Positions 42,055 to 51,988 of a stretch of DNA of 64,000 bases are shown one piece after another (positions within the stretch are counted from its first letter, which is position 1; each line of letters opens with the position of its first letter). The stretch is from NCBI RefSeq assembly GCF_036924535.1, contig NZ_JAZHRT010000001.1, positions 5,518,001-5,582,000 of the forward strand, given 5' to 3'. A program made the position numbers and the translations under genes. Source of the DNA: Bradyrhizobium sp. AZCC 2262. GTDB lineage: Bacteria; Pseudomonadota; Alphaproteobacteria; Rhizobiales; Xanthobacteraceae. Under the pieces are notes generated by a model. That model did not search any database, was not told the origin of the DNA, and saw only the letters and a program-made list of their open reading frames with translations.

Positions 42055-43563
42055 CTACTGCGCCTTCGGCCGCACGATGGCCCAGCCGACGCGCAACAGC
42101 GGCTGGCGGCCGTTCACCATCCATTCGAAGGCGCGCGGCACTTCCGGCACGAGGCCCGGAAAGCGTTGCGCGATCTCGGGAGGGGGCGTGCCTGAGGTAT
42201 CGGAGGCGCGCCAGACCACGACGCCGCCGGTCTGGTTGAATTTCGCGACCGACAGCCATGGCGTTCGTTCCGGCGTGGCGTCGAGCAACAGATGCGGACG
42301 CCCGGCGCTCATCGCGATGAAACTCGCCAGTTGCGGATCGCCGGCGACCGCACGCAGGCGCTGGTTGGTTCGCCGTTCGAAATTGTCGCCGAAGAATGCG
42401 GCAATTGCTTTCGCGGGCAGCGAGGTCGGCACTTCGGCAGCACCGGTCCACGGCACAAAAAATGTGGTCGCAATCACCACGAGGGCGGGAGCGGCGAGCG
42501 CAGCAGCCCACACGGTGCGCAGCACGCGCTGACGCCGCAGGTAGAGCAGATCGCCGGTCGCCACGATCACGGCAAGCCCGGACATCAGCAAGGCAACGCC
42601 TGCGCCGCCCACGACATGGTCGAAATTGAACAGCCCGGCCAGGAAACTTCCGAGCAGCGCCGGGGCGACGGCGAAGAAATAGACGAAGTCGCGCGCCAGC
42701 GGATCGACCGGCGGGCGGTAGATGATCGGCGCTTCGCCGGCGTTGCGGGCGAGCCAGCCGGAATTGAGGATCACCAGCAGCACGACGGCGGACATCGCAA
42801 GCACGAGGCCGACGAGCAGCCAGCCCCATTGCAGAGTGCGCGCGCCGAGATCGGAGATCGCAGGCCATGGCGGCATGGCGAATGCGTCGGCGCGAAGCAG
42901 CCAGATCAGATAGGGCAACACCAGGACGGCGATCACCAGCAGCGCATAGAGCGGATCCAGCGACATCAGGACTCGCCGCCCCCGCGGGGTGGCAACGGCA
43001 AATGCGGCGAGCAGCAGCAGTATCCCGGGCGCGGCCGATGTCGTCAGCAGCAACAGCCCGGCCTCGATCGACCAGGCGAACCACGCATTGCGCCGGTTCT
43101 GGCCGATCAACTGCCAGGAATGCAGCAACAGCAGCGCCCACAGCGGGCGCGCCAGCACCAGCGGGCCGAATTCGACGCCGGGCGAACTGAATGCCACCAC
43201 CGTCAACGAGAGCAGGACCGCGAGCACCGCCTGCTGCCCGCCGACGATCGCGCGGGCCAGCTGATAATAGATCCAGAACGTGACGACAGCGCAGGCTTGC
43301 GCCAGCAGGTAGACACCGAACATGTTGTTGCCGGCGGCGCGGAAGGCGATGTCGGCGAGCCAGAACGCCAGCGGCGGACCGAGCCAGGTACCGACCTGGT
43401 ATTCCCGGCCGAACGCCAGCACGGTCGCGAGGTCGCCGGGCGGGCTGCGGTAGAGCAGCATCGGCAGGAACAGCCAAAGGCCGGCCTGGACCAGCACCAC
43501 GATCCATACCACCAGCCGCGGCCGGGCGCGGATCAGTTCGACAACGAGCGAGGTGAAACGCAT
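42055..43563 (-). CDS. ArnT/GT39-like polytopic membrane protein
   Basis: 502 residues. About ten membrane helices, the first at 17-37 (LVVWIVVLVQAGLWLFLPML). The early DLATVLAFGREYQVGTWLGPP loop and the later GNNMFGVYLLAQACAVVTF helix resemble the undecaprenyl-phosphate-dependent glycosyltransferase (PMT/ArnT) fold, whose first periplasmic loop carries catalytic acidic residues. The last 120 residues are a soluble periplasmic domain (RRTNQRLRAVAGDPQLAS, PEVPRAFEWMVNG). It may modify a cell-surface glycan. Not the canonical ArnT sequence, so the donor and acceptor are unknown. Confidence 0.75.
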   Translation of the reverse strand: MRFTSLVVELIRARPRLVVWIVVLVQAGLWLFLPMLLYRSPPGDLATVLAFGREYQVGTWLGPPLAFWLADIAFRAAGNNMFGVYLLAQACAVVTFWIYYQLARAIVGGQQAVLAVLLSLTVVAFSSPGVEFGPLVLARPLWALLLLHSWQLIGQNRRNAWFAWSIEAGLLLLTTSAAPGILLLLAAFAVATPRGRRVLMSLDPLYALLVIAVLVLPYLIWLLRADAFAMPPWPAISDLGARTLQWGWLLVGLVLAMSAVVLLVILNSGWLARNAGEAPIIYRPPVDPLARDFVYFFAVAPALLGSFLAGLFNFDHVVGGAGVALLMSGLAVIVATGDLLYLRRQRVLRTVWAAALAAPALVVIATTFFVPWTGAAEVPTSLPAKAIAAFFGDNFERRTNQRLRAVAGDPQLASFIAMSAGRPHLLLDATPERTPWLSVAKFNQTGGVVVWRASDTSGTPPPEIAQRFPGLVPEVPRAFEWMVNGRQPLLRVGWAIVRPKAQ

Positions 43564-43643
43564 GAAACGTCCGAATGCACGGGCCGAGCCGCTCTGTCCC
43601 CAAGACGTTTGATAGTGCGCACGCGCCGCCGAGGCAACCGGCC

Positions 43644-44423
43644 TCAGATCGTCGCTGAAATCTCGGAAGTAATCTCTCCTTCGACGGTGAAGAGATCGGG
43701 TTCGACCGTCTCTTCGACGGTCTCGGGATAGTGTTTCAGCCGCGCGGCAATAACCGGCGCGAAAAATCGGCGGTGGTGGATGCTCGGGCCTAACCGGTCC
43801 AGCGCCTCGCGATGTTCCGGCACGGCATAGCCCTTGTGGCTTTCAAAACCGTAGCCCGGGCAATCCAGCGCCAATGCGCTCATCAGGCGGTCGCGCGTTA
43901 CCTTGGCGATGATCGAGGCGGCTGCAATCGACATCACGATGCCGTCGCCGCCGATCACCGCGTCGCAGTCGCAAGGGGCATCGATCTTGTCGCGGCCGTC
44001 GACAAACACATGTCTCGGCATCTCGGGCAGTGCCCGAACCGCGCGCGCCAGCGCCCAGAGCGAGGCGCGCAAGATATTGTCGCGATCGATCCGGGCCGGA
44101 GAGGCAAAGGCGACCGCAAAGGACGAGGTCGCGCAGATCTCCTCGAACAGTTCCTCGCGGCGATCGGCGGTCAGCCGCTTGGAATCGTCGATACCCTTCG
44201 GGATTCGCTTGGGATCGAGCACGACGGCAGCCGCCACCACCGGACCCGCCAGCGGACCGCGCCCGGCCTCGTCGCAGCCGGCCACCGGCCAGACGCCGCG
44301 CTTGATCAGCGTTCGCTCGCGGCGAAAGCTCGGCGGCGCGACCGCGATGACGCCCTTGGGCGGCCCGGCCTGTTCCTTGCCGGCTTCCTTGTCGATCTTT
44401 TTGGCAGACCTGTCTCGAATCAT
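43644..44423 (-). CDS. rnhB: Ribonuclease HII
   Basis: 259 residues from ATG 44423. Catalytic motif G-C-D-E-A-G-R-G-P is in [20 protein letters not shown], followed by [16 protein letters not shown], with later acidic residues in [22 protein letters not shown] and [17 protein letters not shown]. RNase HII nicks DNA 5' of misincorporated ribonucleotides. The first 50 residues ([17 protein letters not shown]...) are a charged extension common in Rhizobiales. 57 bases to the GNAT gene on its 5' side. Confidence 0.94.
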   Translation of the reverse strand: MIRDRSAKKIDKEAGKEQAGPPKGVIAVAPPSFRRERTLIKRGVWPVAGCDEAGRGPLAGPVVAAAVVLDPKRIPKGIDDSKRLTADRREELFEEICATSSFAVAFASPARIDRDNILRASLWALARAVRALPEMPRHVFVDGRDKIDAPCDCDAVIGGDGIVMSIAAASIIAKVTRDRLMSALALDCPGYGFESHKGYAVPEHREALDRLGPSIHHRRFFAPVIAARLKHYPETVEETVEPDLFTVEGEITSEISATI

Positions 44424-44482
44424 GGCCGGGATCGTGCGTAAGCGCGCGCCCGGGCGCAACCGGGAACACGGCACAATTCCCG

Positions 44483-45058
44483 TTATTCAGCGCGCTGCCG
44501 CCGCCACTCTCCGGCCTCAATCACGTAAACGCTCCGGCTTCCGCGCTTGGGGTCGGCAATCGTCGCCCGATAACGCATTCCGAGCTTCTCGAGCGCGTGA
44601 ATGGACGGTGCATTTCGCGGATCGACCATCCCGAGCAATCTGCCGCATTTGAGTTGCTCGAACCCAAAGGCGAGCTGCGCCTCGCCGATTTCGGTTGCGA
44701 TCCCCCTGCCCCATGCCGGGCGCGCAAGGACAAACCCGATCTCAAAATCGTCGGCTCCCAGCGCGCCACAGGAGGCCAAGCCGGCAAAGCCGATAATTTC
44801 GCCCGCGGGCTTTTCAGTCAGAACCGCAAACCCCGTGAGGCTGTCGCCGAAAGTGAAGAATCTCCGGATGAAATCTTCGGCGGCGTCCCCGGCCATCGGC
44901 GCACCGGAAAATGCAAAGCGCATTACTTCGCCGTCGCCGAAGATCAGATTCTGCAGAACAGATATGTCCTCTTCGACCGCAGTGCGCAGAATCAGGCGCG
45001 GCGTCGTCAAGATGACGAGCGGCTGCTTTTCCGATAGCGGCGCGGGCTTCTGGTCCAT
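44483..45058 (-). CDS. GNAT N-acetyltransferase (RimJ/RimL-like)
   Basis: 191 residues from ATG 45058 ([16 protein letters not shown]). The fold opens with [16 protein letters not shown], typical of Acetyltransf_3, with the acetyl-CoA loop in [20 protein letters not shown] (about 120-140) and [20 protein letters not shown] after it. The family acetylates ribosomal or other protein N-termini or small amines. Upstream codons from 45172 lie in the spacer to the VOC gene and are not used. Confidence 0.86.
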   Translation of the reverse strand: MDQKPAPLSEKQPLVILTTPRLILRTAVEEDISVLQNLIFGDGEVMRFAFSGAPMAGDAAEDFIRRFFTFGDSLTGFAVLTEKPAGEIIGFAGLASCGALGADDFEIGFVLARPAWGRGIATEIGEAQLAFGFEQLKCGRLLGMVDPRNAPSIHALEKLGMRYRATIADPKRGSRSVYVIEAGEWRRQRAE

Positions 45059-45119
45059 CGAGCCGCAATACGGCAATTCGCCGGCAGAGAGAAGCGGCGC
45101 TGTGGTAACACCGCCTGGA

Positions 45120-45566
45120 TTAATCCGGCAGGTGAACCCGCCGGTCGTCGCCGACCTCGATGCCGGGCGCAACCACGACTTCCCAGGGGTGGTCGTCGGG
45201 ATCGCCGAAATAGCCGGAATAACCGCCGTAATCGGTCTTGTGCGCGGGCTTCAACAGCGACGCGCCGCAGGAAATGGCGAAATCCAGCACGGCGTCGACC
45301 TCCTCGACGGAGCCGCAATTCCAGGCGAGCGTCGATCCGCGAAAGGTTTTCGGCCGCGGCTGGTCCGGCAGCGTGGCGTCGCGGGCGAGTTGATCCCACG
45401 GAAAAAGCCCGATCACCGTGCCGCCGGTGTCGAAGAAGGCGACCGCCTCGCCGGTTGCCCGAAACTTTCGCGCAAAGCCGAGCGCTTCGTAAAACGCGAT
45501 ACTGGCGTGCATGTCGCTGACGCCGAGCGTGATGACCGTGAACCGCGGGGTGGGCTTGCTACTCAT
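45120..45566 (-). CDS. VOC (glyoxalase-fold) family protein
   Basis: 148 residues of paired beta-alpha-beta-beta-beta modules: RFTVITLGVSDMHASIAFYE-ALGF opens the first, and GGYSGYFGDPDDHPWEVVVAPG ends the second, with the conserved D-P-D-x-x-x-W-E-V block in which Glu is a metal ligand. VOC proteins include glyoxalases, dioxygenases and antibiotic-binding proteins; this one cannot be assigned further. It is separated by 67 bases from the radical SAM gene on the same strand. Confidence 0.85.
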   Translation of the reverse strand: MSSKPTPRFTVITLGVSDMHASIAFYEALGFARKFRATGEAVAFFDTGGTVIGLFPWDQLARDATLPDQPRPKTFRGSTLAWNCGSVEEVDAVLDFAISCGASLLKPAHKTDYGGYSGYFGDPDDHPWEVVVAPGIEVGDDRRVHLPD

Positions 45567-45601
45567 GCTACTCTTCCTCTCCGTCTTTCCCTGCGTGGCG
45601 A

Positions 45602-45632
45602 GATGGATTGCTTGGCTTCGCTCGCAATGACG
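45602..45632. repeat. Half copy of the TCATTGCGAGCG palindromic repeat
   Basis: GATGGATTGCTTGGCTTCGC followed by TCGCAATGACG matches one arm of the inverted repeat at 24135-24209, with a GG insertion or change. Only one arm is present. It ends at the stop of the radical SAM gene. Confidence 0.65.
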
Positions 45633-45633
45633 A

Positions 45634-46794
45634 TCAGAACAAACTCAGTTGCTGTCCGCTGCGCTTCGGCTTGAGGAAATGATCGGTGGTGAGTTTCGAG
45701 CGGCGCTTGTTGAGGCCGAGCTTTTCGCAGGCGATCTCGAACCGCCGCCCGATCATCCAGGCCATCGGGCCGGTGCCCTTCATCCGCGTCCCCCATTGCG
45801 AGTCGTAGTCGCGCCCGCCGCGCATGTCGCGGATCAGGGTGAAGACGTGACGGTAACGGTCGGGATAATTCGCCATCAGCCATTCGCGAAACAGGTCACG
45901 CACTTCCAGCGGCAGCCGCAGCAGCACGTAGCTTGCTTCCTTGACGCCGGCATGGGCCGCGGCATCGAGAATGCGTTCGATCTCGGAATCGTTCAGCGCC
46001 GGGATGACCGGTGCGACCATCACGGTCGCGGGAATGCCAGCCTCCGACAATTGCCGCAGCGCCTCCAGCCGCTTCGGCGGCGTCGAGGCGCGCGGCTCCA
46101 TGGTGCGCGCGAGCTTGGGATCGAGCGTGGTCACGGAAATGGCGACCTTGGCCAGATTGCGTTTCGCCATCCGCTGCAGAATATCGATGTCGCGCGTCAC
46201 CAGCGCCGATTTGGTGACGATGCCGACCGGATGCCCGGCCCGATCCAGCACTTCGAGAATGCCGCGCATGATCTTGTGTTCGCGCTCGATCGGCTGATAG
46301 GGATCGGTGTTGGTGCCGATCGCGATCATGCGCGGCTCGTAACCCGAGGCGGCCAGTTCCTTTTCGAGCAGTTCCGGCGCGTCCGGCTTGACCAGCAACT
46401 TGGATTCGAAATCGAGCCCGGGCGACAGTCCGAGAAACGCATGCGTCGGCCGCGCGAAGCAGTAGACACAGCCATGCTCACAGCCGCGATAGGGATTGAT
46501 CGAACGGTCGAAGCCGATATCGGGCGAGTCGTTGCGGGTGATGACCTTGCGCGAGGTATCGAGCGATACCGTCGTCTTGAACGGCGGCAGGTCGTCCAGG
46601 CTCTGCCAGCCATCGTCGAAGGCGACCCGCGCCTCGGCCTCGAACCGGCCGCTATCGTTGGACTGCGCGCCGCGCCCGCGCCGTCGCTTGCGTTCGATGG
46701 CGACCGCGAGCTCGGCAAAAGGTGTCGCACCCGCCGGCTCGGAGGGCGCCGTGACCGGCGGGTGCTTGAGGGCATGAGAGGATGCTCGGCTCAT
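45634..46794 (-). CDS. PA0069-type radical SAM protein (spore-photoproduct-lyase-related)
   Basis: 386 residues from ATG 46794. The radical SAM CxxxCxxC is GCEHGCVYCFARPTHAFLGL (about 110), binding the cluster that cleaves SAM. Downstream AIGTNTDPYQPIEREHKIMR and VAISVTTLDPKLARTMEPRA are the marks of the PA0069/Rv2578c family, related to spore photoproduct lyase. Function unproven; DNA-repair and other roles have been proposed. It ends in GQQLSLF, a common C-terminal PIP-like tail of such proteins. A half repeat abuts its stop codon. Confidence 0.88.
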   Translation of the reverse strand: MSRASSHALKHPPVTAPSEPAGATPFAELAVAIERKRRRGRGAQSNDSGRFEAEARVAFDDGWQSLDDLPPFKTTVSLDTSRKVITRNDSPDIGFDRSINPYRGCEHGCVYCFARPTHAFLGLSPGLDFESKLLVKPDAPELLEKELAASGYEPRMIAIGTNTDPYQPIEREHKIMRGILEVLDRAGHPVGIVTKSALVTRDIDILQRMAKRNLAKVAISVTTLDPKLARTMEPRASTPPKRLEALRQLSEAGIPATVMVAPVIPALNDSEIERILDAAAHAGVKEASYVLLRLPLEVRDLFREWLMANYPDRYRHVFTLIRDMRGGRDYDSQWGTRMKGTGPMAWMIGRRFEIACEKLGLNKRRSKLTTDHFLKPKRSGQQLSLF

Positions 46795-46984
46795 GAAGCG
46801 AACATAGCATGTCAAAAGAACAAATCAAGAACATCATCGACAACAATTCGCAATGAGACGCGCACGTGGAAAAGACAGCGGCTTCAGATGCCGCAAAAAA
46901 CTGCACGCAAGCCGGCTGCTTTGATTGTGACAAGGTGATAACAGTGCAGCGTTTTTCCTCGTTTGAGCCACCGAAGCCTCATCC

Positions 46985-47557
46985 ATGTTGAGCGTGATCA
47001 TTCCAACCGAAGGGGTCGAGCAGCCCGCCGTCGCTACGCTGGCGGCGCTGGTGCCGGGAGCCGCAGCCGGCGTCATCCGCGAGGTGCTGTTGGTCGACAG
47101 GGCCGGCAACGGCGTGATCGAACGGGTGGCCGACGTCGCCGGCTGCAGTTTTCTCAGGTTTGAAGGAACGCGCGCCGCGGCGCTGGCCGCCGGTGCGCGG
47201 GCGGCGCGCTCGCCATGGCTGATGTTCCTGCACGCCGGTGCGGTGCTCGACAACGGCTGGATCGAAGAGACCACGCAGTTCATCCAGAACGTATCAAGCA
47301 GCGACCGGCCCCGCGCCGGGGTGTTTCGCTATGCCCGCTCGCCCTATACCGACACGCGGCTGCGCGATGGCTTCAAATTCGTCGTCCGCCTGATTGCCGG
47401 CCCGTCGGCGGAACAGGGGCTGCTGATTGCGCGCGATCATTATGAGCGGCTTGGCGGCTACCGGCCGGATTCCCGCCGTTCCGAGACCCGGCTGCTACGC
47501 CAGCTCGGCCGCGCCTCGCGCACCCAGCTGCGCAGCCGGATCATGGTCGTCGCCTAG
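46985..47557 (+). CDS. Short glycosyltransferase-like protein (GT2 fold)
   Basis: 190 residues. The N-terminal MLSVIIPTEGVEQPAVATLAALV and REVLLVDRAGNGVIERVADV, with EGTRAAALAAGARAARSPWL and MFLHAGAVLDNGWI, follow the GT2 family, where the last segment corresponds to the D-x-D/acidic sugar-nucleotide site but here reads H-A-G-A. So metal binding may be weak or lost. No membrane segment. I take it as a GT2-like protein of unknown donor. Start ATG 46985; it stands between divergent radical SAM and MarR-GNAT genes. Confidence 0.7.
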   Translation: MLSVIIPTEGVEQPAVATLAALVPGAAAGVIREVLLVDRAGNGVIERVADVAGCSFLRFEGTRAAALAAGARAARSPWLMFLHAGAVLDNGWIEETTQFIQNVSSSDRPRAGVFRYARSPYTDTRLRDGFKFVVRLIAGPSAEQGLLIARDHYERLGGYRPDSRRSETRLLRQLGRASRTQLRSRIMVVA

Positions 47558-47648
47558 GGCGGCCCAGACATAAAATATCGAAAACAACCCCATGCAAAGT
47601 AGAGCGGGACCGGGCGGGGCCTCGCCGGATGCTGCGGTCAGAATATAC

Positions 47649-47682
47649 TTGCCAAAGGCAACTATATATTTGACAATGGCAA
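47649..47682 (+). promoter_or_regulatory. Tandem MarR-type operators and promoter before the MarR-GNAT gene
   Basis: TTGCCAAAGGCAA at 47649-47661 (perfect TTGCC-AAA-GGCAA) and TTGACAATGGCAA at 47670-47682 share 11 of 13 bases and have centres 21 bp apart, two helical turns. TTGCCA (47649-47654) and GACAAT (47672-47677) with 17 bases between could be the -35 and -10. The gene's ATG is at 47699. A repressor bound to both sites would cover the promoter. Confidence 0.6.
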
Positions 47683-47698
47683 GCATCGAGGAAGTTCC

Positions 47699-48628
47699 AT
47701 GTCCCAACTGAATTCCGAACAGGAAGTCGCGGCGGTTCGCGCCTTCAACCGCTTCTACACCCGCAAGCTCGGCGTGCTGGACCAGCAGCTGCTGAAGAGC
47801 CCCTACTCGCTGAGCGAGGCGCGGGTGCTGTACGAACTCGCCCACCGCCAGGATCTCTCGGCCAAGGAGATCGGAGCCGAACTGGGCCTCGACGCCGGCT
47901 ATCTCAGCCGGATCGTGCAGAATTTCGATGAAGCCGGGTTGATCACCCGCGAACCGCTGCCGTCCGACCGCCGGCAATACCGGCTCGCTTTGACCGCCAA
48001 GGGCCGTCAGGCGTTCGCAAAACTCGAGCGGAGCACAAAGGACGACGTCGCGGCGATGCTTGGCTCGCTGCCGAACGGCGGCAGGGAACGCCTGATCGGG
48101 GCAATGGCCGACATCGAGCGACTGCTCGGCGATAGCAGTGCCGCACCACGGCCGGCGACACTGCGCGAGCCGCGTCCCGGCGACATGGGATGGGTGGTGC
48201 AAAGCCACGGCGCGCTCTATGCGCGCGAATACGGATGGGATTCCTCGTTCGAGGGGCTCGTCGCCGAAATCGCAGCCAAATTCCTCAGCTCGTTCGACGC
48301 GTCGCGGGAACGTTGCTGGATCGCGGACATCGAGGGGGCACAGGTCGGCTCGATATTTCTGGTGCGGCACACCGACGATATCGCCAAGCTGCGGCTCTTG
48401 CTGGTCGATCCGGCCGGGCGTGGCCAGGGGCTGGGCCATCGCCTGGTCACCGAATGCATCGCGTTCGCGAAGGCCTGCGGTTATCGGCGGATCACGCTCT
48501 GGACCCAGAGCATCCTCGTCGCCGCCCGCAAAATCTATCAGGAAGCCGGGTTCAAGCTGGTCGCCACCGAGCCGCACCGCAGCTTTGGCCAGGACTTGGT
48601 CGGCGAAACCTGGGAACTCGAACTATGA
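47699..48628 (+). CDS. MarR regulator fused to GNAT acetyltransferase
   Basis: 309 residues in two parts. Residues 1-145 are a winged-helix MarR domain (YSLSEARVLYELAHRQDLSA, then KEIGAELGLDAGYLSRIVQN and LPSDRRQYRLALTAKGRQAF). Residues 150-309 are a GNAT domain (LREPRPGDMGWVVQSHGALY, RLLLVDPAGRGQGLGHRLV with the Q/R-x-x-G-x-G/A loop, and IYQEAGFKLV). Fused MarR-GNAT proteins are a known bacterial arrangement. A pair of matching 13-bp sites lies just before its start, so it is probably autoregulated. The GNAT substrate or effector is unknown. Confidence 0.9.
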   Translation: MSQLNSEQEVAAVRAFNRFYTRKLGVLDQQLLKSPYSLSEARVLYELAHRQDLSAKEIGAELGLDAGYLSRIVQNFDEAGLITREPLPSDRRQYRLALTAKGRQAFAKLERSTKDDVAAMLGSLPNGGRERLIGAMADIERLLGDSSAAPRPATLREPRPGDMGWVVQSHGALYAREYGWDSSFEGLVAEIAAKFLSSFDASRERCWIADIEGAQVGSIFLVRHTDDIAKLRLLLVDPAGRGQGLGHRLVTECIAFAKACGYRRITLWTQSILVAARKIYQEAGFKLVATEPHRSFGQDLVGETWELEL

Positions 48629-48780
48629 AGCCCGTGCGTCGCGACAACTCGCGGCGCGTGACGCCTGATATCCTCGACTTCCATATCAAGCGCGCGCATC
48701 AGTTGCGCGTCGAAGCCTGGCGCAACATGTGGCGCGGGCTATGGAGGCTGCTGGTCAGGCAGAGGCGCCTTTGGCTTTAG
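48625..48780 (+). CDS. Small basic hypothetical protein
   Basis: 51 residues: MKPVRRDNSRRVTPDILDFH, then IKRAHQLRVEAWRNMWRGLW, then RLLVRQRRLWL. It overlaps the MarR-GNAT stop by ATGA and so is translationally coupled. It is very rich in Arg and Trp, with one amphipathic helix; the DIxxxIxRAxxLRxEA pattern resembles RSP_7527-like small proteins of alphaproteobacteria. Its last 26 bases overlap the 3' end of moaB on the other strand. Real coding is probable but not certain. Confidence 0.55.
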   Translation: MKPVRRDNSRRVTPDILDFHIKRAHQLRVEAWRNMWRGLWRLLVRQRRLWL

Positions 48781-49315
48781 GCCGTCGCAGGTGCTCGTCG
48801 AGCCGCGGCATGATCTCGACGAAATTGCAGGGACGCGTGCGATAATCAAGTTGAGCGGCAAGGATGCCGTCCCACGCGTCGCGGCAGGCGCCCGGCGATC
48901 CCGGCAGGCAGAAGATGAAGGTCGCCCCCGCTACTCCGGCAGTGGCGCGGCTCTGCACCGTCGAAGTGCCGATCTTGGCGTGGCTCAGCATGTGGAAGGC
49001 GATGGAAAAACCATCCATCCGCTTCTCGAACAGCGGCTCGATCGCTTCCGGCGTCACGTCGCGGCCGGTGAAACCGGTGCCGCCGGTGGTGATGATCGCA
49101 TCGACGCCCTCGTCGGCGATCCATCGCTTGATGATGGCGCGGATCGCATCGACGTCGTCGACGATGATCTCGCGCGCGGCAAGAAGATGACCGGCCGCCG
49201 TCAGCCGCTCCGCCAGCGTGGCGCCGGATTTGTCATCGGCCAGCGAGCGGGTATCCGAGACCGTCAGCACCGCGATGTTGAGCGGCACGAATTGTTTTGA
49301 CTCATCGATCGACAT
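48755..49315 (-). CDS. moaB: Molybdenum cofactor biosynthesis protein B
   Basis: 186 residues from ATG 49315 (GAGAGG 5 bases before). The MoaB/MogA fold: NIAVLTVSDTRSLADDKSGA with the substrate Ser/Asp, AIITTGGTGFTGRDVTPEAI with the G-G-T-G loop that binds molybdopterin and Mg-ATP, and FCLPGSPGACRDAWDG. It acts in adenylylation of molybdopterin for Mo enzymes. Convergent with the 51-residue gene, with a 26-base overlap of 3' ends. Confidence 0.93.
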   Translation of the reverse strand: MSIDESKQFVPLNIAVLTVSDTRSLADDKSGATLAERLTAAGHLLAAREIIVDDVDAIRAIIKRWIADEGVDAIITTGGTGFTGRDVTPEAIEPLFEKRMDGFSIAFHMLSHAKIGTSTVQSRATAGVAGATFIFCLPGSPGACRDAWDGILAAQLDYRTRPCNFVEIMPRLDEHLRRPKAKGASA

Positions 49316-49330
49316 TCCCACCTCTCATCC

Positions 49331-49412
49331 GTCATTCCGGACAGACCGCGTGGCGGGCTGATCCGGAATCTCGAGATTCCGGGTTCGATGCTGCGCATCG
49401 CCCCGGAATGAC
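49331..49412. repeat. Palindromic intergenic repeat (GTCATTCCGG family), second copy
   Basis: Same family as 32121-32199: outer GTCATTCCGG and CCCCGGAATGAC, with inner ATCCGGAATCTCGAGATTCC and GGGTTCGATGC. It sits between the moaB start and the stop of the metallopeptidase gene. The GGGTTCGATGC piece resembles a tRNA T-arm but is part of the repeat. Confidence 0.85.
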
Positions 49413-49421
49413 GTCATTCGG

Positions 49422-50357
49422 CTACAACGCGCCTTGGGCAAACGTGTTGCAGGCCTGCACCGTGCCCTGCTGATAGCCCGTCATGAACCATTGCTTGCGC
49501 TGCGCCGCCGAGCCGTGGGTGAAGCTATCGGGCACCACCCTGCCCGTCGACTGCCGCTGCAGCGTGTCGTCGCCGATCGCGGTCGCCGTCCTCAGTGCCG
49601 CATCGATATCGCCGGGCTCGATGAAGCCGGGACGCTTCTTCTCTTCGCGGTTGACCCAGACGCCCGATAGACAATCCGCCTGCAGCTCGACCTTGACCTG
49701 CAGCGCGTTGGCCTCCGCCTTGCTGCCGGCCTGCTGTTGCAACCGCTGCACGCGCGGCAGAATGCCGAGCAGGTTCTGGATGTGATGCCCCGCTTCATGC
49801 GCGATGATATAGGCGGTTGTGAACTTGCACGCACTGCCCGAGCAACCGCGGAAGCGCGTCTCGACTTCGCGGAAGAAACTGGTGTCGAGGAATATCTGTT
49901 TGTCCGGCGGGCAGTAGAACGGTCCCATCGCCGACTGCGCCATGCCGCAGCGCCCGCCATTGGTGGCGTTGCGAAACAGCACGATGCGCGGTCCCGTGTA
50001 ATTCTGTCCGCTGGACTGGAAGATCTCGCTCCAGCGGTCGTCGATCTCGCCGAGAATGCCAGCGATCATGCTGCCGACTTCATCCTTTGGCGCGCCGGTC
50101 TTGGCCGGCCCCGACCGGCGATCGGTCTGGTAGGTCGGCGCCTGGTTGCCTCCGGTCAGAATTTCCGCGCCGCCGATCAGGATGCGCGGATCGATGCCGA
50201 AGGCATAGCCGACGAGGCCGAGCACAATGATGGTGCCGATGCCAAGCCCGCCACCGCCCATCGGCAGGCCAAAACCGCCGCCGCCACCCATTCCGCCGCC
50301 GCCGTCGTCGCGACGGTCATCGATATCGTCGCTGCGGCGGAAATCATCGTAACGCAT
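49422..50357 (-). CDS. YpfJ-type neutral zinc metallopeptidase
   Basis: 311 residues. An N-terminal Gly/Asp-rich disordered stretch (DDRRDDGGGGMGGGGGFGLP) precedes a membrane helix (GIGTIIVLGLVGYAFGID, about 40-58). The catalytic part has the zinc motif H-E-x-x-H in YIIAHEAGHHIQNLLGILPR (about 185-205) and the later ADCLSGVWVN Glu/Asp ligand site. The family (ypfJ/KPN_02809) is conserved in Proteobacteria; its substrates are unknown. Membrane-anchored, with the protease domain probably in the periplasm. Ends 10 bases after the repeat. Confidence 0.9.
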   Translation of the reverse strand: MRYDDFRRSDDIDDRRDDGGGGMGGGGGFGLPMGGGGLGIGTIIVLGLVGYAFGIDPRILIGGAEILTGGNQAPTYQTDRRSGPAKTGAPKDEVGSMIAGILGEIDDRWSEIFQSSGQNYTGPRIVLFRNATNGGRCGMAQSAMGPFYCPPDKQIFLDTSFFREVETRFRGCSGSACKFTTAYIIAHEAGHHIQNLLGILPRVQRLQQQAGSKAEANALQVKVELQADCLSGVWVNREEKKRPGFIEPGDIDAALRTATAIGDDTLQRQSTGRVVPDSFTHGSAAQRKQWFMTGYQQGTVQACNTFAQGAL

Positions 50358-50515
50358 GGCGGTGTTTCCTCATCCCCGGCTGTTTGCCCGAATACCCAAC
50401 GCAGCAATCACGTAAAATTTCCATTCCATTAATCAATAACCTGCCCGGCAAAAATTGCCTAGGGCGCCGTCCCTCGCAATTTCTCCCGGCAATCTCTTCT
50501 CAGCAACTTTACCGA

Positions 50516-50530
50516 TTAAGTCGATTTTTA
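50516..50530. promoter_or_regulatory. CtrA-like box upstream of the GANTC methyltransferase
   Basis: TTAAGTCGATTTTTA reads TTAA-N7-TTTA, seven of eight bases of the CtrA consensus TTAA-N7-TTAA. It is 82-96 bases before the ATG of ccrM, in a 250-base AT-rich spacer. In Caulobacter, CtrA drives the ccrM promoter; here that is inference. Confidence 0.4.
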
Positions 50531-50592
50531 CTTTGCCGGGTCAATGTACCGCCAGTCGGTTGTTTAGTCCCGCGTCGCCGACAGCGTCGCCT

Positions 50593-51745
<1,153 letters not shown>

Positions 51746-51988
51746 GCCCTCGTTTCACGTCGACATAAGACCTTCAGGCACAGCCCATGGCCGCGCCAAA
51801 GCACCGCAGCGTGCGCATGGCACGCCGGGCCCGCAATGGCGCGAAATGCGGCTTTGCCTATACCCCGCGCAGCCGGCGCAATCCGGCGGCATGGCAGCCG
51901 TGCCAAGTACGCGGGTGGCGATGCACCTTTTCGCTCCTATTTAAAAGGATACGTGCTAACTTTCGTTTGCCCACAAGAGATTGCTCCC

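Noticed and set aside
41945..43603. A 552-codon minus-strand frame in the ArnT-like gene
   Set aside because: The alternative frame (42055-43563) gives clear membrane helices and a good start; this one is Arg- and Ala-rich noise.
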